Positions 1 to 4,329 of a DNA stretch of 5,367 nt are shown piece by piece. Source of the stretch: Gammaproteobacteria bacterium (GTDB lineage Bacteria; Pseudomonadota; Gammaproteobacteria; SZUA-229); assembly GCA_013138755.1 (NCBI GenBank), contig WTCC01000139.1:1-5367 (forward strand), given 5' to 3'. The notes beneath the pieces are model-generated. The model saw only the letters and a list, made by a program, of their open reading frames with translations, did not search any database and had not been told where the DNA came from. Each line of letters begins with the position of its first letter. The stretch's first letter is position 1. Position numbers and translations under genes: made by a program.

Positions 1-2
1 AA

Positions 3-299
3 GTACATAAATATCTTAGTGATTTTGTCGCATTAGCAGAAGAGCATTTCAAGAATGAAGAAGCAATAATGGAAACCTATAAATATACAGAGATTATCGA
101 TCATAAAAAAGAACATGCCGATTTGCTGGAACAACTATTAGTTTTAAAAAACAAATTTGACCATGGTAACACCCCATTCGGCAAGGATTATATGCAAATA
201 TTGAGACACTGGCTGGAAGAGCATTTATTTGATGCTGACAACAGGCTAGAAGAATTCTTGTATCAGGTAAATGCTAATAGTAATAAAACGGATAGTTAA
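3..299 (+). CDS. Bacteriohemerythrin, 5' end outside window
   Basis: Partial gene: the frame is open from base 3 and stops with TAA at 297-299, giving 98 visible codons. Hemerythrins are four-helix-bundle proteins that bind O2 at a non-haem di-iron centre, used for oxygen sensing, delivery or storage. Six of the usual seven iron ligands are visible with correct spacing: HFKNE (visible residues 15-19, HxxxE), HKKEH (34-38, HxxxH) and HLFDAD (74-79, HxxxxD). The missing first histidine would lie upstream of the window. The C-terminal helix HWLEEHLFDAD matches the family pattern W-x3-H-x4-D. An internal ATG at 69 would cut the HxxxE ligand pair, so it is not the real start. No extra domain follows, so the C-terminus is that of a stand-alone or C-terminal hemerythrin domain; an upstream fusion partner cannot be excluded. 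A strong terminator follows 75 bases after the stop. Family assignment is confident; physiological role is unknown. Confidence 0.93.
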   Translation, partial: VHKYLSDFVALAEEHFKNEEAIMETYKYTEIIDHKKEHADLLEQLLVLKNKFDHGNTPFGKDYMQILRHWLEEHLFDADNRLEEFLYQVNANSNKTDS

Positions 300-330
300 G
301 GCGCAAATTAATATTTAAAGCTAAAACGAA

Positions 331-348
331 TAATGGGGTCAGTATTTC
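331..348 (+). repeat. GGGGTCAGTAT motif (RAYT-associated type), copy 1
   Basis: TAATGGGGTCAGTATTTC contains GGGGTCAGTAT at 335-345. It differs by one base from GGGGACAGTAT at 5237-5247 beside the transposase tail, and resembles GGGGACAGGAT at 1914-1924. Such G4-(T/A)-CAG words followed by AT-rich sequence are familiar remnants around Y1/RAYT transposases. Reading this copy as a mobile-element trace is inference. Confidence 0.4.
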
Positions 349-374
349 AATCTTAATTATTTATTTTGCAATTC

Positions 375-402
375 AACCCCGCCATAGTGCGGGGTTTTGT
401 TT
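375..402 (+). terminator. Intrinsic terminator of hemerythrin gene
   Basis: CCCCGC (377-382) pairs with GCGGGG (389-394) across a 6-base loop CATAGT. The stem is extended by AA/TT, and TTTTGTTT follows at 395-402. GC-rich stem plus T-tract is the classical rho-independent form. It lies 75 bases after the hemerythrin stop codon on the same strand. Confidence 0.9.
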
Positions 403-419
403 GCCTGTCAGTCTGCTCT

Positions 420-440
420 TGGCCGACGACTGCCAGTCGG
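420..440 (+). repeat. TGGCCGACGACTGCCA repeat, copy 1, with hairpin
   Basis: TGGCCGACGACTGCCA (420-435) matches TGGCCGGCAACTGCCA (1250-1265) at 14 of 16 positions. This copy also forms a small hairpin: CCGAC (423-427) with GTCGG (436-440) around GACTGCCA. Both copies are intergenic, which suggests a dispersed short repeat family. Function unknown. Confidence 0.5.
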
Positions 441-469
441 TTGAGTTTTGAGAAAGACTAAGGGTGACT

Positions 470-498
470 GACTGTTGCCGACCCATAACAGCCGCTCA
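470..498 (+). repeat. GACTGT-N2-CCGACCC-N4-CAGCCG-N-TCA repeat, copy 1
   Basis: This copy aligns without gaps to 1947-1975, with 23 of 29 bases identical; the conserved blocks are GACTGT, CCGACCC and CAGCCG. It sits about 30 bases after the TGGCCGACGACTGCCA repeat, and both may belong to one composite intergenic element. No reading frame supports coding. The spacer from 403 to about 580 holds nothing else I can identify. Confidence 0.55.
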
Positions 499-595
499 AA
501 AATTGTGGGTTAGGAAATAGAGTCTCCATCAAAAACCGAATATACATACGCGTCTTAATTTGTTAACGGTAATACTTGCTAAGCAGGAGGAGTCC

Positions 596-676
596 ATGTA
601 CATAAGAGACGTTCATTTACTGTTAATAAATCCTAGTATTTATACCTTCATTCTGCTCGTGTTCATTGCATGTTAA
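596..676 (+). CDS. Possible 26-residue hydrophobic membrane peptide
   Basis: A short frame in the spacer upstream of the stress-protein gene. ATG at 596 follows a perfect Shine-Dalgarno AGGAGG (585-590) with a 5-base gap, and the frame stops with TAA at 674-676. The product starts MYIRDVHLLLINPS and ends IYTFILLVFIAC. It therefore has a short charged N-terminus (one Arg, one Asp) and a hydrophobic stretch from about residue 15 to 25, long enough for a short membrane segment. Small single-span peptides with strong ribosome sites are a known but hard-to-annotate class in bacteria, including stress-related ones. No homologue is recognised. The frame is short enough to arise by chance; the ribosome site is the main support. 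A promoter for it was not identified. It ends 125 bases before the stress-protein start and precedes that gene's likely promoter. Confidence 0.3.
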   Translation: MYIRDVHLLLINPSIYTFILLVFIAC

Positions 677-709
677 AAAACCATCAAATTCTAATGTGCT
701 GGTATTTGA

Positions 710-737
710 TTGACATTCATTTTTATTTCCTTATTGT
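710..737 (+). promoter_or_regulatory. Candidate sigma-70 promoter for the stress-protein gene
   Basis: TTGACA (710-715) is a perfect -35 hexamer; TATTGT (732-737) is a 4/6 match to the -10 consensus with a 16-base gap. Predicted transcription would begin near 744, giving a leader of about 57 bases that contains the CGTCGC-ATGACGAGTA element. TTGAT-TGAC-ATTCA (706-719), with one perfect FNR/Anr half-site, overlaps the -35; this is a weak match only. Confidence 0.5.
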
Positions 738-762
738 TGTAATGGTTATTAAAAATATCTTT

Positions 763-779
763 CGTCGCTATGACGAGTA
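763..779 (+). repeat. CGTCGC(T/A)ATGACGAGTA leader element, copy 1
   Basis: CGTCGCTATGACGAGTA differs by a single base from CGTCGCAATGACGAGTA at 2151-2167. Each copy lies in the presumed 5' leader of a gene, 21 bases before the stress-protein ATG here and 28 bases before the PEP-CTERM ATG there. CGTC and GACG within it can pair around GC(T/A)AT. It could be a protein or RNA binding site; no known family fits. Confidence 0.5.
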
Positions 780-800
780 CGAGTAAAGGAGTACCTACCG

Positions 801-1238
801 ATGAAAAATATACTCATGACTATTAAGGATTGTGATGCTACAACAATCTCATCGCCAATATTGGAAAAAACTATTGAGCTGGCAAACAATTGTTCAAGTA
901 AGGTGCATATCATCCATATTGTCCCACCTTCATGCGAGCCACCCTATAATGTTGATAGCAAGATATTTCGACGTGAGATCGCTAAAGAGCTTCGTCATAA
1001 ACATGATTTTTTACTGCATATCGAAAAATATTTGCAGGGTGTGAATATTGACGCTACAGCTCAGTTAGTACAAGGCTCAATAATAAGTACGATATTGCAA
1101 CAATCTGAGCAATTAGCTGTTGATCTGGTTATGTTAGGACATCAACAACATAGCCCTTTATACAGAGCTTTGATGGGCGATGCTATTGATGGTTTGCTGG
1201 CTAAATCTTCTTGCCCAGTAATGTTTGTCCCCATCTGA
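801..1238 (+). CDS. Universal stress protein (UspA family), single domain
   Basis: A 145-residue protein, the usual length of a one-domain Usp. Usp proteins are cytoplasmic alpha/beta-fold dimers induced by starvation, oxidants or low oxygen; some bind ATP. The fold markers are present: beta-1 KNILMTIKDCD at the N-terminus (where many Usps have D), KVHIIHIVPP (34-43), AVDLVMLGH (106-114) and the terminal strand CPVMFVPI (138-145). The nucleotide loop, consensus GxxG-x9-G(S/T), is kept in spacing but altered: G113 and G126 remain, while the second glycine is Q116 and the final S/T is D127. That pattern suggests a Usp that does not bind ATP in the classical way. The start follows AAGGAG (786-791) with a 9-base gap. 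The gene stands alone, with a TTGACA promoter upstream and an intrinsic terminator at 1389-1424. Family is confident; the specific stress is not shown by the sequence. Confidence 0.93.
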   Translation: MKNILMTIKDCDATTISSPILEKTIELANNCSSKVHIIHIVPPSCEPPYNVDSKIFRREIAKELRHKHDFLLHIEKYLQGVNIDATAQLVQGSIISTILQQSEQLAVDLVMLGHQQHSPLYRALMGDAIDGLLAKSSCPVMFVPI

Positions 1239-1249
1239 CGGTCTGGTTA

Positions 1250-1265
1250 TGGCCGGCAACTGCCA
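1250..1265 (+). repeat. TGGCCGGCAACTGCCA repeat, copy 2
   Basis: This stretch matches 420-435 at 14 of 16 bases and starts 12 bases after the stress-protein stop codon. It lacks the GTCGG arm that gives copy 1 its hairpin. It appears to be a dispersed intergenic word rather than coding or terminator sequence. Confidence 0.45.
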
Positions 1266-1388
1266 TTAAACCTACAGCAATAAATAATAGATAATTCAGA
1301 CATGTGTAGAATTAATCTACTAATATCAACCTGGTCGACGACGGATTGTCAGGTTTTCATATTTACTGGCATAGGAAGTAAGACTATT

Positions 1389-1424
1389 AGCACTCAGGTT
1401 ATTAACTGTCCTGAGTGCTTTTTT
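1389..1424 (+). terminator. Intrinsic terminator downstream of the stress-protein gene
   Basis: AGCACTCAGG (1389-1398) pairs perfectly with CCTGAGTGCT (1410-1419) around an 11-base loop, followed by T6 (1419-1424). It is 150 bases past the stress-protein stop. On the minus strand the stem is followed by AATAGTC rather than T residues, so it should not work efficiently for the opposing glycine-zipper gene. Confidence 0.92.
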
Positions 1425-1464
1425 ATGTCAGTTAAAATCCTTTTTAGACACTCGTTTGTTGTGA

Positions 1465-1791
1465 TTAACAACGACCTTTCTTTTTTTGACCGGGAGGGCA
1501 AAAGGAACCTTGATTGTGACTACTGGCAGGTGCTTTGTAATTATTACTTGTAGATGAACGGTCGTAATTGTGTTCATGTTTATTATCATTAGTAGCAATT
1601 GCTGCACCAGTTGCGCCACCTATTGCACCACCAAGAATTGCGCCTTCACGACCTCCAAGTTCATTGCCTATGGCGGCACCTGTAGCTCCTCCAATACCAC
1701 CGCCAATGGCAGCATCTAAAGTGGAGCCTGCAAAACTTTGTGAGCTGATTAATAGTAAAGAAATTGAAAAGATAAGTGTTTTTTTCGCCAT
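1465..1791 (-). CDS. Secreted glycine-zipper protein
   Basis: A 108-residue protein with a clear Sec signal peptide: KK, a hydrophobic core, then SSQSFA with cleavage expected after residue 21. The mature N-terminal half is a glycine zipper in which IGGATGAAI occurs twice (about residues 33-41 and 57-65), separated by a GNELGGREGAILGG linker. Gly- and Ala-rich helices of this kind pack closely in or against membranes; family members are envelope proteins of mostly unknown function. The tail is hydrophilic, rich in N, H, S and K, and ends FCPPGQKKKGRC. That two-cysteine C-terminus is typical of a subgroup of these proteins and could form a disulfide. There is no lipobox cysteine at the cleavage site, so it is not an obvious lipoprotein. 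The start follows an AGGA ribosome site (complement of 1799-1802). It is transcribed convergently with the stress-protein gene and alone. The lower half of the reading frame overlaps unrelated shadow frames that have no support. Confidence 0.85.
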   Translation of the reverse strand: MAKKTLIFSISLLLISSQSFAGSTLDAAIGGGIGGATGAAIGNELGGREGAILGGAIGGATGAAIATNDNKHEHNYDRSSTSNNYKAPASSHNQGSFCPPGQKKKGRC

Positions 1792-1853
1792 GAAATAATC
1801 CTGAAATAAATTAGGTTAAATAGTTACAGTTTATTTTGGCTCATATATCAAAA

Positions 1854-1859
1854 ATTATA
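1854..1859 (-). promoter_or_regulatory. -10 box for the glycine-zipper gene
   Basis: On the minus strand a perfect TATAAT lies 63 bases upstream of the glycine-zipper start codon. No good TTGACA-like hexamer lies 16-18 bases further upstream, so the promoter may be activator-dependent or the match fortuitous. Confidence 0.4.
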
Positions 1860-1910
1860 GTAGAGAGCGTAAATTTTACATGTGGAACTAGTTAATTAAA
1901 TGAGATGAAA

Positions 1911-1934
1911 AATGGGGACAGGATTAAAAATTAA
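1911..1934 (+). repeat. GGGGACAGGAT motif, copy 2
   Basis: AATGGGGACAGGATTAAAAA and the bases following resemble the words at 335-345 and 5237-5247 (shared core GGGG(A/T)CAG(T/G)AT). It lies next to the CCGACCC repeat at 1947, echoing the arrangement at 331-498 where the two repeat types also occur in the same order. Confidence 0.4.
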
Positions 1935-1946
1935 CCAACCCTGAAT

Positions 1947-1975
1947 GACTGTCACCGACCCTTTGCAGCCGTTCA
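1947..1975 (+). repeat. GACTGT-N2-CCGACCC-N4-CAGCCG-N-TCA repeat, copy 2
   Basis: The sequence matches 470-498 at 23 of 29 bases. This copy is flanked by CTGAA (1941-1945) and TTCAG (1972-1976), which could close a hairpin around it. A degraded relative may be present in inverse orientation near 4955-4976 (TGAAC ... GGGTCGGT). The rest of 1976-2020 shows nothing I recognise. Confidence 0.5.
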
Positions 1976-2021
1976 GTAACTGTAAATTTTTGTGACTATT
2001 AGACTCCAAAAAAGAGGTGAA

Positions 2022-2049
2022 ATTATCGAAAACTTTACACTTTGATAAT
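2022..2049 (+). promoter_or_regulatory. Dyad, candidate enhancer site for the sigma-54 promoter
   Basis: ATTATC-G-AAA (2022-2031) mirrors TTTGATAAT (2041-2049), a 9-bp inverted repeat with one extra G, centred about 100 bases upstream of the predicted start near 2140. Sigma-54 promoters need an enhancer-binding activator that typically sits 80-150 bases upstream, so the position fits. The activator identity (PrsR would be expected for PEP-CTERM genes) is inference. Confidence 0.35.
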
Positions 2050-2089
2050 CGAGGAATTTCCATATAGTTGTTATCTTTCTGAAAACATT

Positions 2090-2108
2090 GAGGTTCTTAA
2101 TTAACCTC
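2090..2108 (+). other. Hairpin just upstream of the sigma-54 promoter
   Basis: GAGGTT (2090-2095) and AACCTC (2103-2108) pair around CTTAATT, followed by TATTTT. It resembles a weak terminator, which could insulate the promoter, but no plus-strand gene ends nearby. It may instead be an AT-rich bending region between enhancer and promoter. Confidence 0.3.
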
Positions 2109-2112
2109 TATT

Positions 2113-2129
2113 TTGGTATGGAAATTGCA
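2113..2129 (+). promoter_or_regulatory. Sigma-54 (RpoN) promoter of the PEP-CTERM locus
   Basis: TTGGTATGGAAATTGCA fits the consensus YTGGCACGRNNNTTGCW at every defined position except two C-to-T changes. The invariant GG (2115-2116) and GC (2127-2128) are exactly 10 bases apart, as sigma-54 requires. Transcription should begin near 2140, about 56 bases before the start codon. PEP-CTERM genes are known to be controlled by RpoN together with the PrsK/PrsR two-component system in exosortase-bearing bacteria, which agrees with the gene downstream. Confidence 0.8.
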
Positions 2130-2150
2130 CGTATTTAGTCTAAGCAAACA

Positions 2151-2167
2151 CGTCGCAATGACGAGTA
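2151..2167 (+). repeat. CGTCGC(T/A)ATGACGAGTA leader element, copy 2
   Basis: This copy has one mismatch to 763-779. It would lie at about +11 to +27 of the sigma-54 transcript. CGTC and GACG can pair around a 5-base loop. The sharing of this element by two otherwise unrelated genes with different predicted promoter types points to a post-transcriptional or operator role, or to a short repeat family. Confidence 0.5.
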
Positions 2168-2195
2168 AATGAAATAAAAATCAGGAGTATGAAAT

Positions 2196-2429
2196 ATGTA
2201 TAGGAGCATGAATATCAAGTCACTTGCGGTGGGTATGTCAGCTTTAGTTTTATCAGCCAGCGTTAATGCGTCATTAATAGACAATGGCGTTTACACTACC
2301 GATGATACAACTGGGTTGCAGTCGTTAGACCTAAGTTCTACATTTGGCCTAACGTACGAAACTGCCGAAAACTTTAAGGCAGGAGGAGGTTGGCGGCACG
2401 CATCAATTATGAGGGAGACACAAATATGA
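2196..2429 (+). CDS. Truncated N-terminal part of a PEP-CTERM-type secreted protein
   Basis: A 77-residue frame with a Sec signal peptide (hydrophobic LAVGMSALVLSA, cleavage after VNA at residue 25). The mature part starts SLIDNGVYTTDDTTGLQSLD and has a GWRHAS block near residues 65-71. From memory this matches the N-terminus of PEP-CTERM proteins of the type DNGTYTTDT-GLDWLDLT ... GWRYAT, which normally run to about 200-250 residues and end in a sorting tail. Here the homology stops after RHAS, and a short unrelated end (IMRETQI) leads to TGA at 2427-2429. The start at 2196 has AGGAG (2183-2187) 8 bases upstream; the ATG at 2208 has its AGGAG only 1 base away and is a poorer choice. It overlaps the next gene by ATGA, so translation may be coupled. 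I infer a broken gene whose promoter and leader now drive the downstream gene; a functional exported peptide is possible but less likely. Confidence 0.7.
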   Translation: MYRSMNIKSLAVGMSALVLSASVNASLIDNGVYTTDDTTGLQSLDLSSTFGLTYETAENFKAGGGWRHASIMRETQI

Positions 2430-2948
2430 AATCAATGAAGTATGTAGCGGCCGCATGTATACTACTCGCCGCATCCGTCGGCAGCGCAGCCCCGGTCACC
2501 ACCTACATCGTAGACGGCCAACTGGCCGGCTTCGACGGCATCACGCTCGGCAGTGACGAGTATAACGTCAGATTCCTCGAAGGCACTTGGGCCGGTTTGG
2601 TCGGACTAGACGGAAGTAGGCTCGATTTCACCAACCTCGCCACCGTGACCGACGCAAACAGCGCCCTTGTTGCCGCATATATCGCCAACCCCACTTTCAA
2701 TGACAACCCCGCGCTCACCGTCGGCATCACCATCTCAACCTTCACGTGGATCTATACACCCTTCCGCGCCTCCGGTGGCCAGATCAAAATCCACAGCATC
2801 TTCAACACCGCGGATGCAGACGCCCGCCTGTTCAGCGTTCTCAATATCGCGTCGTTCTACGATACCACGGACATCGCAGGCGAGGTTTACGCCGACTGGC
2901 AGAAGGTGTCCGCGGTCCCTATCCCCGCAGCCGCCTGGCTCTTCGGCT
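2410..2948 (+). other. GC-rich segment, probable horizontally acquired insert
   Basis: By hand count GC is about 61% over 2461-2940, against about 43% over 2221-2340 and similarly low values after 2950. Codon third positions in the segment are mostly C or G (for example GCC GCA TCC GTC GGC AGC), unlike the AT-ending codons of neighbours. The left edge is near 2405-2430, where the truncated frame loses family similarity. The right edge is near 2948, inside the PEP-CTERM tail, where codons revert to CTT TTA GGT TTA. No terminal inverted repeat or target duplication was seen. Confidence 0.65.
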
Positions 2949-2995
2949 CAGGTCTTTTAGGTTTAATCGGTATTGCTAGACGAAAGAAAGTATAA
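2426..2995 (+). CDS. PEP-CTERM sorting-domain protein (exosortase substrate)
   Basis: A 189-residue protein with signals at both ends. The N-terminal signal peptide (MKSMKYV, then a hydrophobic core, cleavage near SVGSAA at about 22) sends it through Sec. The C-terminal tail, residues 164-189, has the variant motif VPIPAAAWLFGSG, a hydrophobic helix (LLGLIGIA) and a basic end (RRKKV). This is the PEP-CTERM signature recognised by exosortase, which cleaves and probably anchors such proteins in association with exopolysaccharide. The central part, beginning YIVDGQLAGFDGITLGSDEY, resembles a recurring PEP-CTERM cargo family with a GFDGI-x-(L/V)G-x-x-YNV pattern; its function is unknown. ATG at 2426 follows GAGGGAG (2411-2417); an ATG at 2390 in the same frame lacks a signal peptide at its start and is rejected. 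Codon use is GC-rich except for the last 15 codons or so. It is likely expressed from the sigma-54 promoter at 2113. Confidence 0.88.
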   Translation: MKSMKYVAAACILLAASVGSAAPVTTYIVDGQLAGFDGITLGSDEYNVRFLEGTWAGLVGLDGSRLDFTNLATVTDANSALVAAYIANPTFNDNPALTVGITISTFTWIYTPFRASGGQIKIHSIFNTADADARLFSVLNIASFYDTTDIAGEVYADWQKVSAVPIPAAAWLFGSGLLGLIGIARRKKV

Positions 2996-3015
2996 TGATC
3001 AAATGTTAATCAATA

Positions 3016-3043
3016 GTGGCTCCTTCGGGAGCTGTTTTTGTTT
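3016..3043 (+). terminator. UUCG-loop terminator after the PEP-CTERM gene
   Basis: GCTCC (3019-3023) pairs with GGAGC (3028-3032) around TTCG, the very stable C(UUCG)G tetraloop; G3018 and T3033 may add a wobble pair. TGTTTTTGTTT follows. It lies about 20 bases after the stop codon on the same strand. Confidence 0.88.
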
Positions 3044-3253
3044 GTGGTGAATGTCTCCTGTTGGCCGGAAATGCTCGGTCAGGACTATTTTTTGAATGTC
3101 CGTTCTGTACGAATTCTTCTAAGAAGTGCTCTATTGCCCAATGTCGCCTATGTGGTGAACTGGTGCATTGAGACAATAATTTTAAATTTCTCCTTAAATA
3201 TAAAGCACCTCATAAATTTTTTATTTTCTCACGAGTATAATCAAAATAGTACA
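3044..3253. other. Spacer between PEP-CTERM gene and htpX
   Basis: The first 130 bases have no confident gene. One frame, open from 3010 to the TGA at 3169-3171, encodes a strikingly cysteine-rich 51-codon stretch (see findings) but has only GTG 3016 or TTG 3061 as possible starts and no ribosome site. An ATG frame at 3038-3262 has no Shine-Dalgarno, no recognisable domain, and is probably fortuitous. From about 3175 the spacer becomes very AT-rich, as expected before a promoter. Confidence 0.5.
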
Positions 3254-3280
3254 TTGAAATAACCACTTTAACCTCCATAT
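3254..3280 (+). promoter_or_regulatory. Candidate sigma-32 heat-shock promoter of htpX
   Basis: TTGAAA (3254-3259), a 13-base gap, then CTCCATAT (3273-3280), which matches the sigma-32 -10 consensus CCCCATNT at all but one defined base. Transcription would begin near 3287-3290. A sigma-70 reading is also possible (TTGAAA, 18 bases, TATACA at 3278-3283). HtpX belongs to the heat-shock regulon in Escherichia coli, which favours the first reading. Confidence 0.5.
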
Positions 3281-3318
3281 ACAACAGATTAACCCGTATA
3301 TAGAACACAGGAAAAGCA

Positions 3319-4206
3319 ATGAAACGAATTATGCTATTTATCATGACCAATATCGCTATCATGGTGGTTTTGAGCATTACCTTAAGGCTATTAGGTGTTG
3401 ATAGCATCTTGGCGGAAAACGGATCTGATCTTAATATCCAGGCACTGGTTATACTCTCTGGTGTTATCGGTTTTGGAGGAGCATTTATATCGTTATTGAT
3501 GTCAAAGTGGATGGCGAAACGTATGACCGGTGCTGTCGTTATCACGGACCCATCGACCAATGTTGAAAAATGGCTGGTTAGTACCGTTACGAAACAAGCC
3601 AAGATAGTTGGTATAAAAATGCCTGAGGTTGCAATCTTTCCTTCATCGGCCATGAATGCTTTTGCCACCGGCGCAAGTAAAAACAATTCCTTAATGGCTG
3701 TCTCACAAGGCCTGTTAGATAATATGGCGCAGGGTGAAATAGAAGCTGTAGTCGGTCATGAGATGAGCCACATTGCTAATGGCGATATGGTGACGTTAAC
3801 GCTTATCCAGGGCGTTGTTAATACCTTTGTAGTATTCCTATCCCGTGTTGTCGGTCATATCGTAGATCGTGTTATTTTAAAAAATAATCAAGGTCACGGT
3901 ATCGGTTACTTTGTAACAGTGATAGTAACGCAGGTGGTTTTATCCATACTAGCATCGACTATCGTGATGTATTTCTCAAGAAAACGTGAATTTATTGCCG
4001 ACACCGGCGGTGCTGATCTAGCCGGACACCAGAACATGATTAATGCGCTTAAACGTCTAGGACAGGTAGAACCTGAGGCATTACCCGAACAAATGGCAGC
4101 TTTTGGTATAAACGATAAAGGTGGCATTATGGCATTGTTTTCTTCGCATCCCCCCATCGAAGCGAGAATAGCGGCATTGGAAGAACGTGCTCTTCGCCAG
4201 TCATAA
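3319..4206 (+). CDS. htpX: Protease HtpX, M48 family membrane zinc metalloprotease
   Basis: A 295-residue protein, close to the 293 of E. coli HtpX. HtpX is an inner-membrane metalloprotease that degrades misfolded membrane proteins on the cytoplasmic side, working alongside FtsH in envelope quality control. Domains in order: TM1 (about 4-26), TM2 (42-62), a cytoplasmic linker, then the catalytic core. The zinc motif HEMSH is at 147-151 within [13 protein letters not shown], and the third zinc ligand is E224 in RKREFIAD. Two further hydrophobic segments (about 158-178 and 197-218) lie between motif and ligand. The family end [13 protein letters not shown] is present near 275-287, so the gene is full length. 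The start is set by AGGA (3309-3312) six bases before ATG. It is a single gene with its own heat-shock-like promoter; no terminator is evident before the next gene, so some read-through into the oxidoreductase is possible. Confidence 0.97.
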   Translation: MKRIMLFIMTNIAIMVVLSITLRLLGVDSILAENGSDLNIQALVILSGVIGFGGAFISLLMSKWMAKRMTGAVVITDPSTNVEKWLVSTVTKQAKIVGIKMPEVAIFPSSAMNAFATGASKNNSLMAVSQGLLDNMAQGEIEAVVGHEMSHIANGDMVTLTLIQGVVNTFVVFLSRVVGHIVDRVILKNNQGHGIGYFVTVIVTQVVLSILASTIVMYFSRKREFIADTGGADLAGHQNMINALKRLGQVEPEALPEQMAAFGINDKGGIMALFSSHPPIEARIAALEERALRQS

Positions 4207-4329
4207 GCCAAGGGTCTCTTATGTAAGGGTTGCTCATAATCAATTTAAAGCATTACTACAATCGTTAAATGCATGCATAACACCGGTTAGGGAAATCAAG
4301 CTAAACCACTTTCAGTAGTATTAAGGCAT

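Noticed and set aside
700..716. Possible second sigma-54 promoter (TGGTAT...ATTGACA) upstream of the stress-protein gene
   Set aside because: GG and the downstream G are one base too close and the -12 element reads TTGAC instead of TTGC; sigma-54 does not tolerate this spacing. TTGACA as a sigma-70 -35 box explains it better.
1302..1553. 83-codon plus-strand frame
   Set aside because: It runs through the stress-protein terminator and antisense into the glycine-zipper gene, has no ribosome site and no recognisable domain.
1568..1798. 76-codon plus-strand Ala/Pro-rich frame
   Set aside because: It is the antisense of the Gly/Ala-rich zipper; repetitive A/P composition is what complementing GGA/GCA codons yields.
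2090..2112. Intrinsic terminator call for the GAGGTT/AACCTC hairpin
   Set aside because: The stem is only six pairs and the following TATTTT is a poor T-tract; no gene on the plus strand ends upstream.
3906..4211. 101-codon minus-strand frame inside htpX
   Set aside because: It is a shadow of the well-supported htpX frame and shows no domain.
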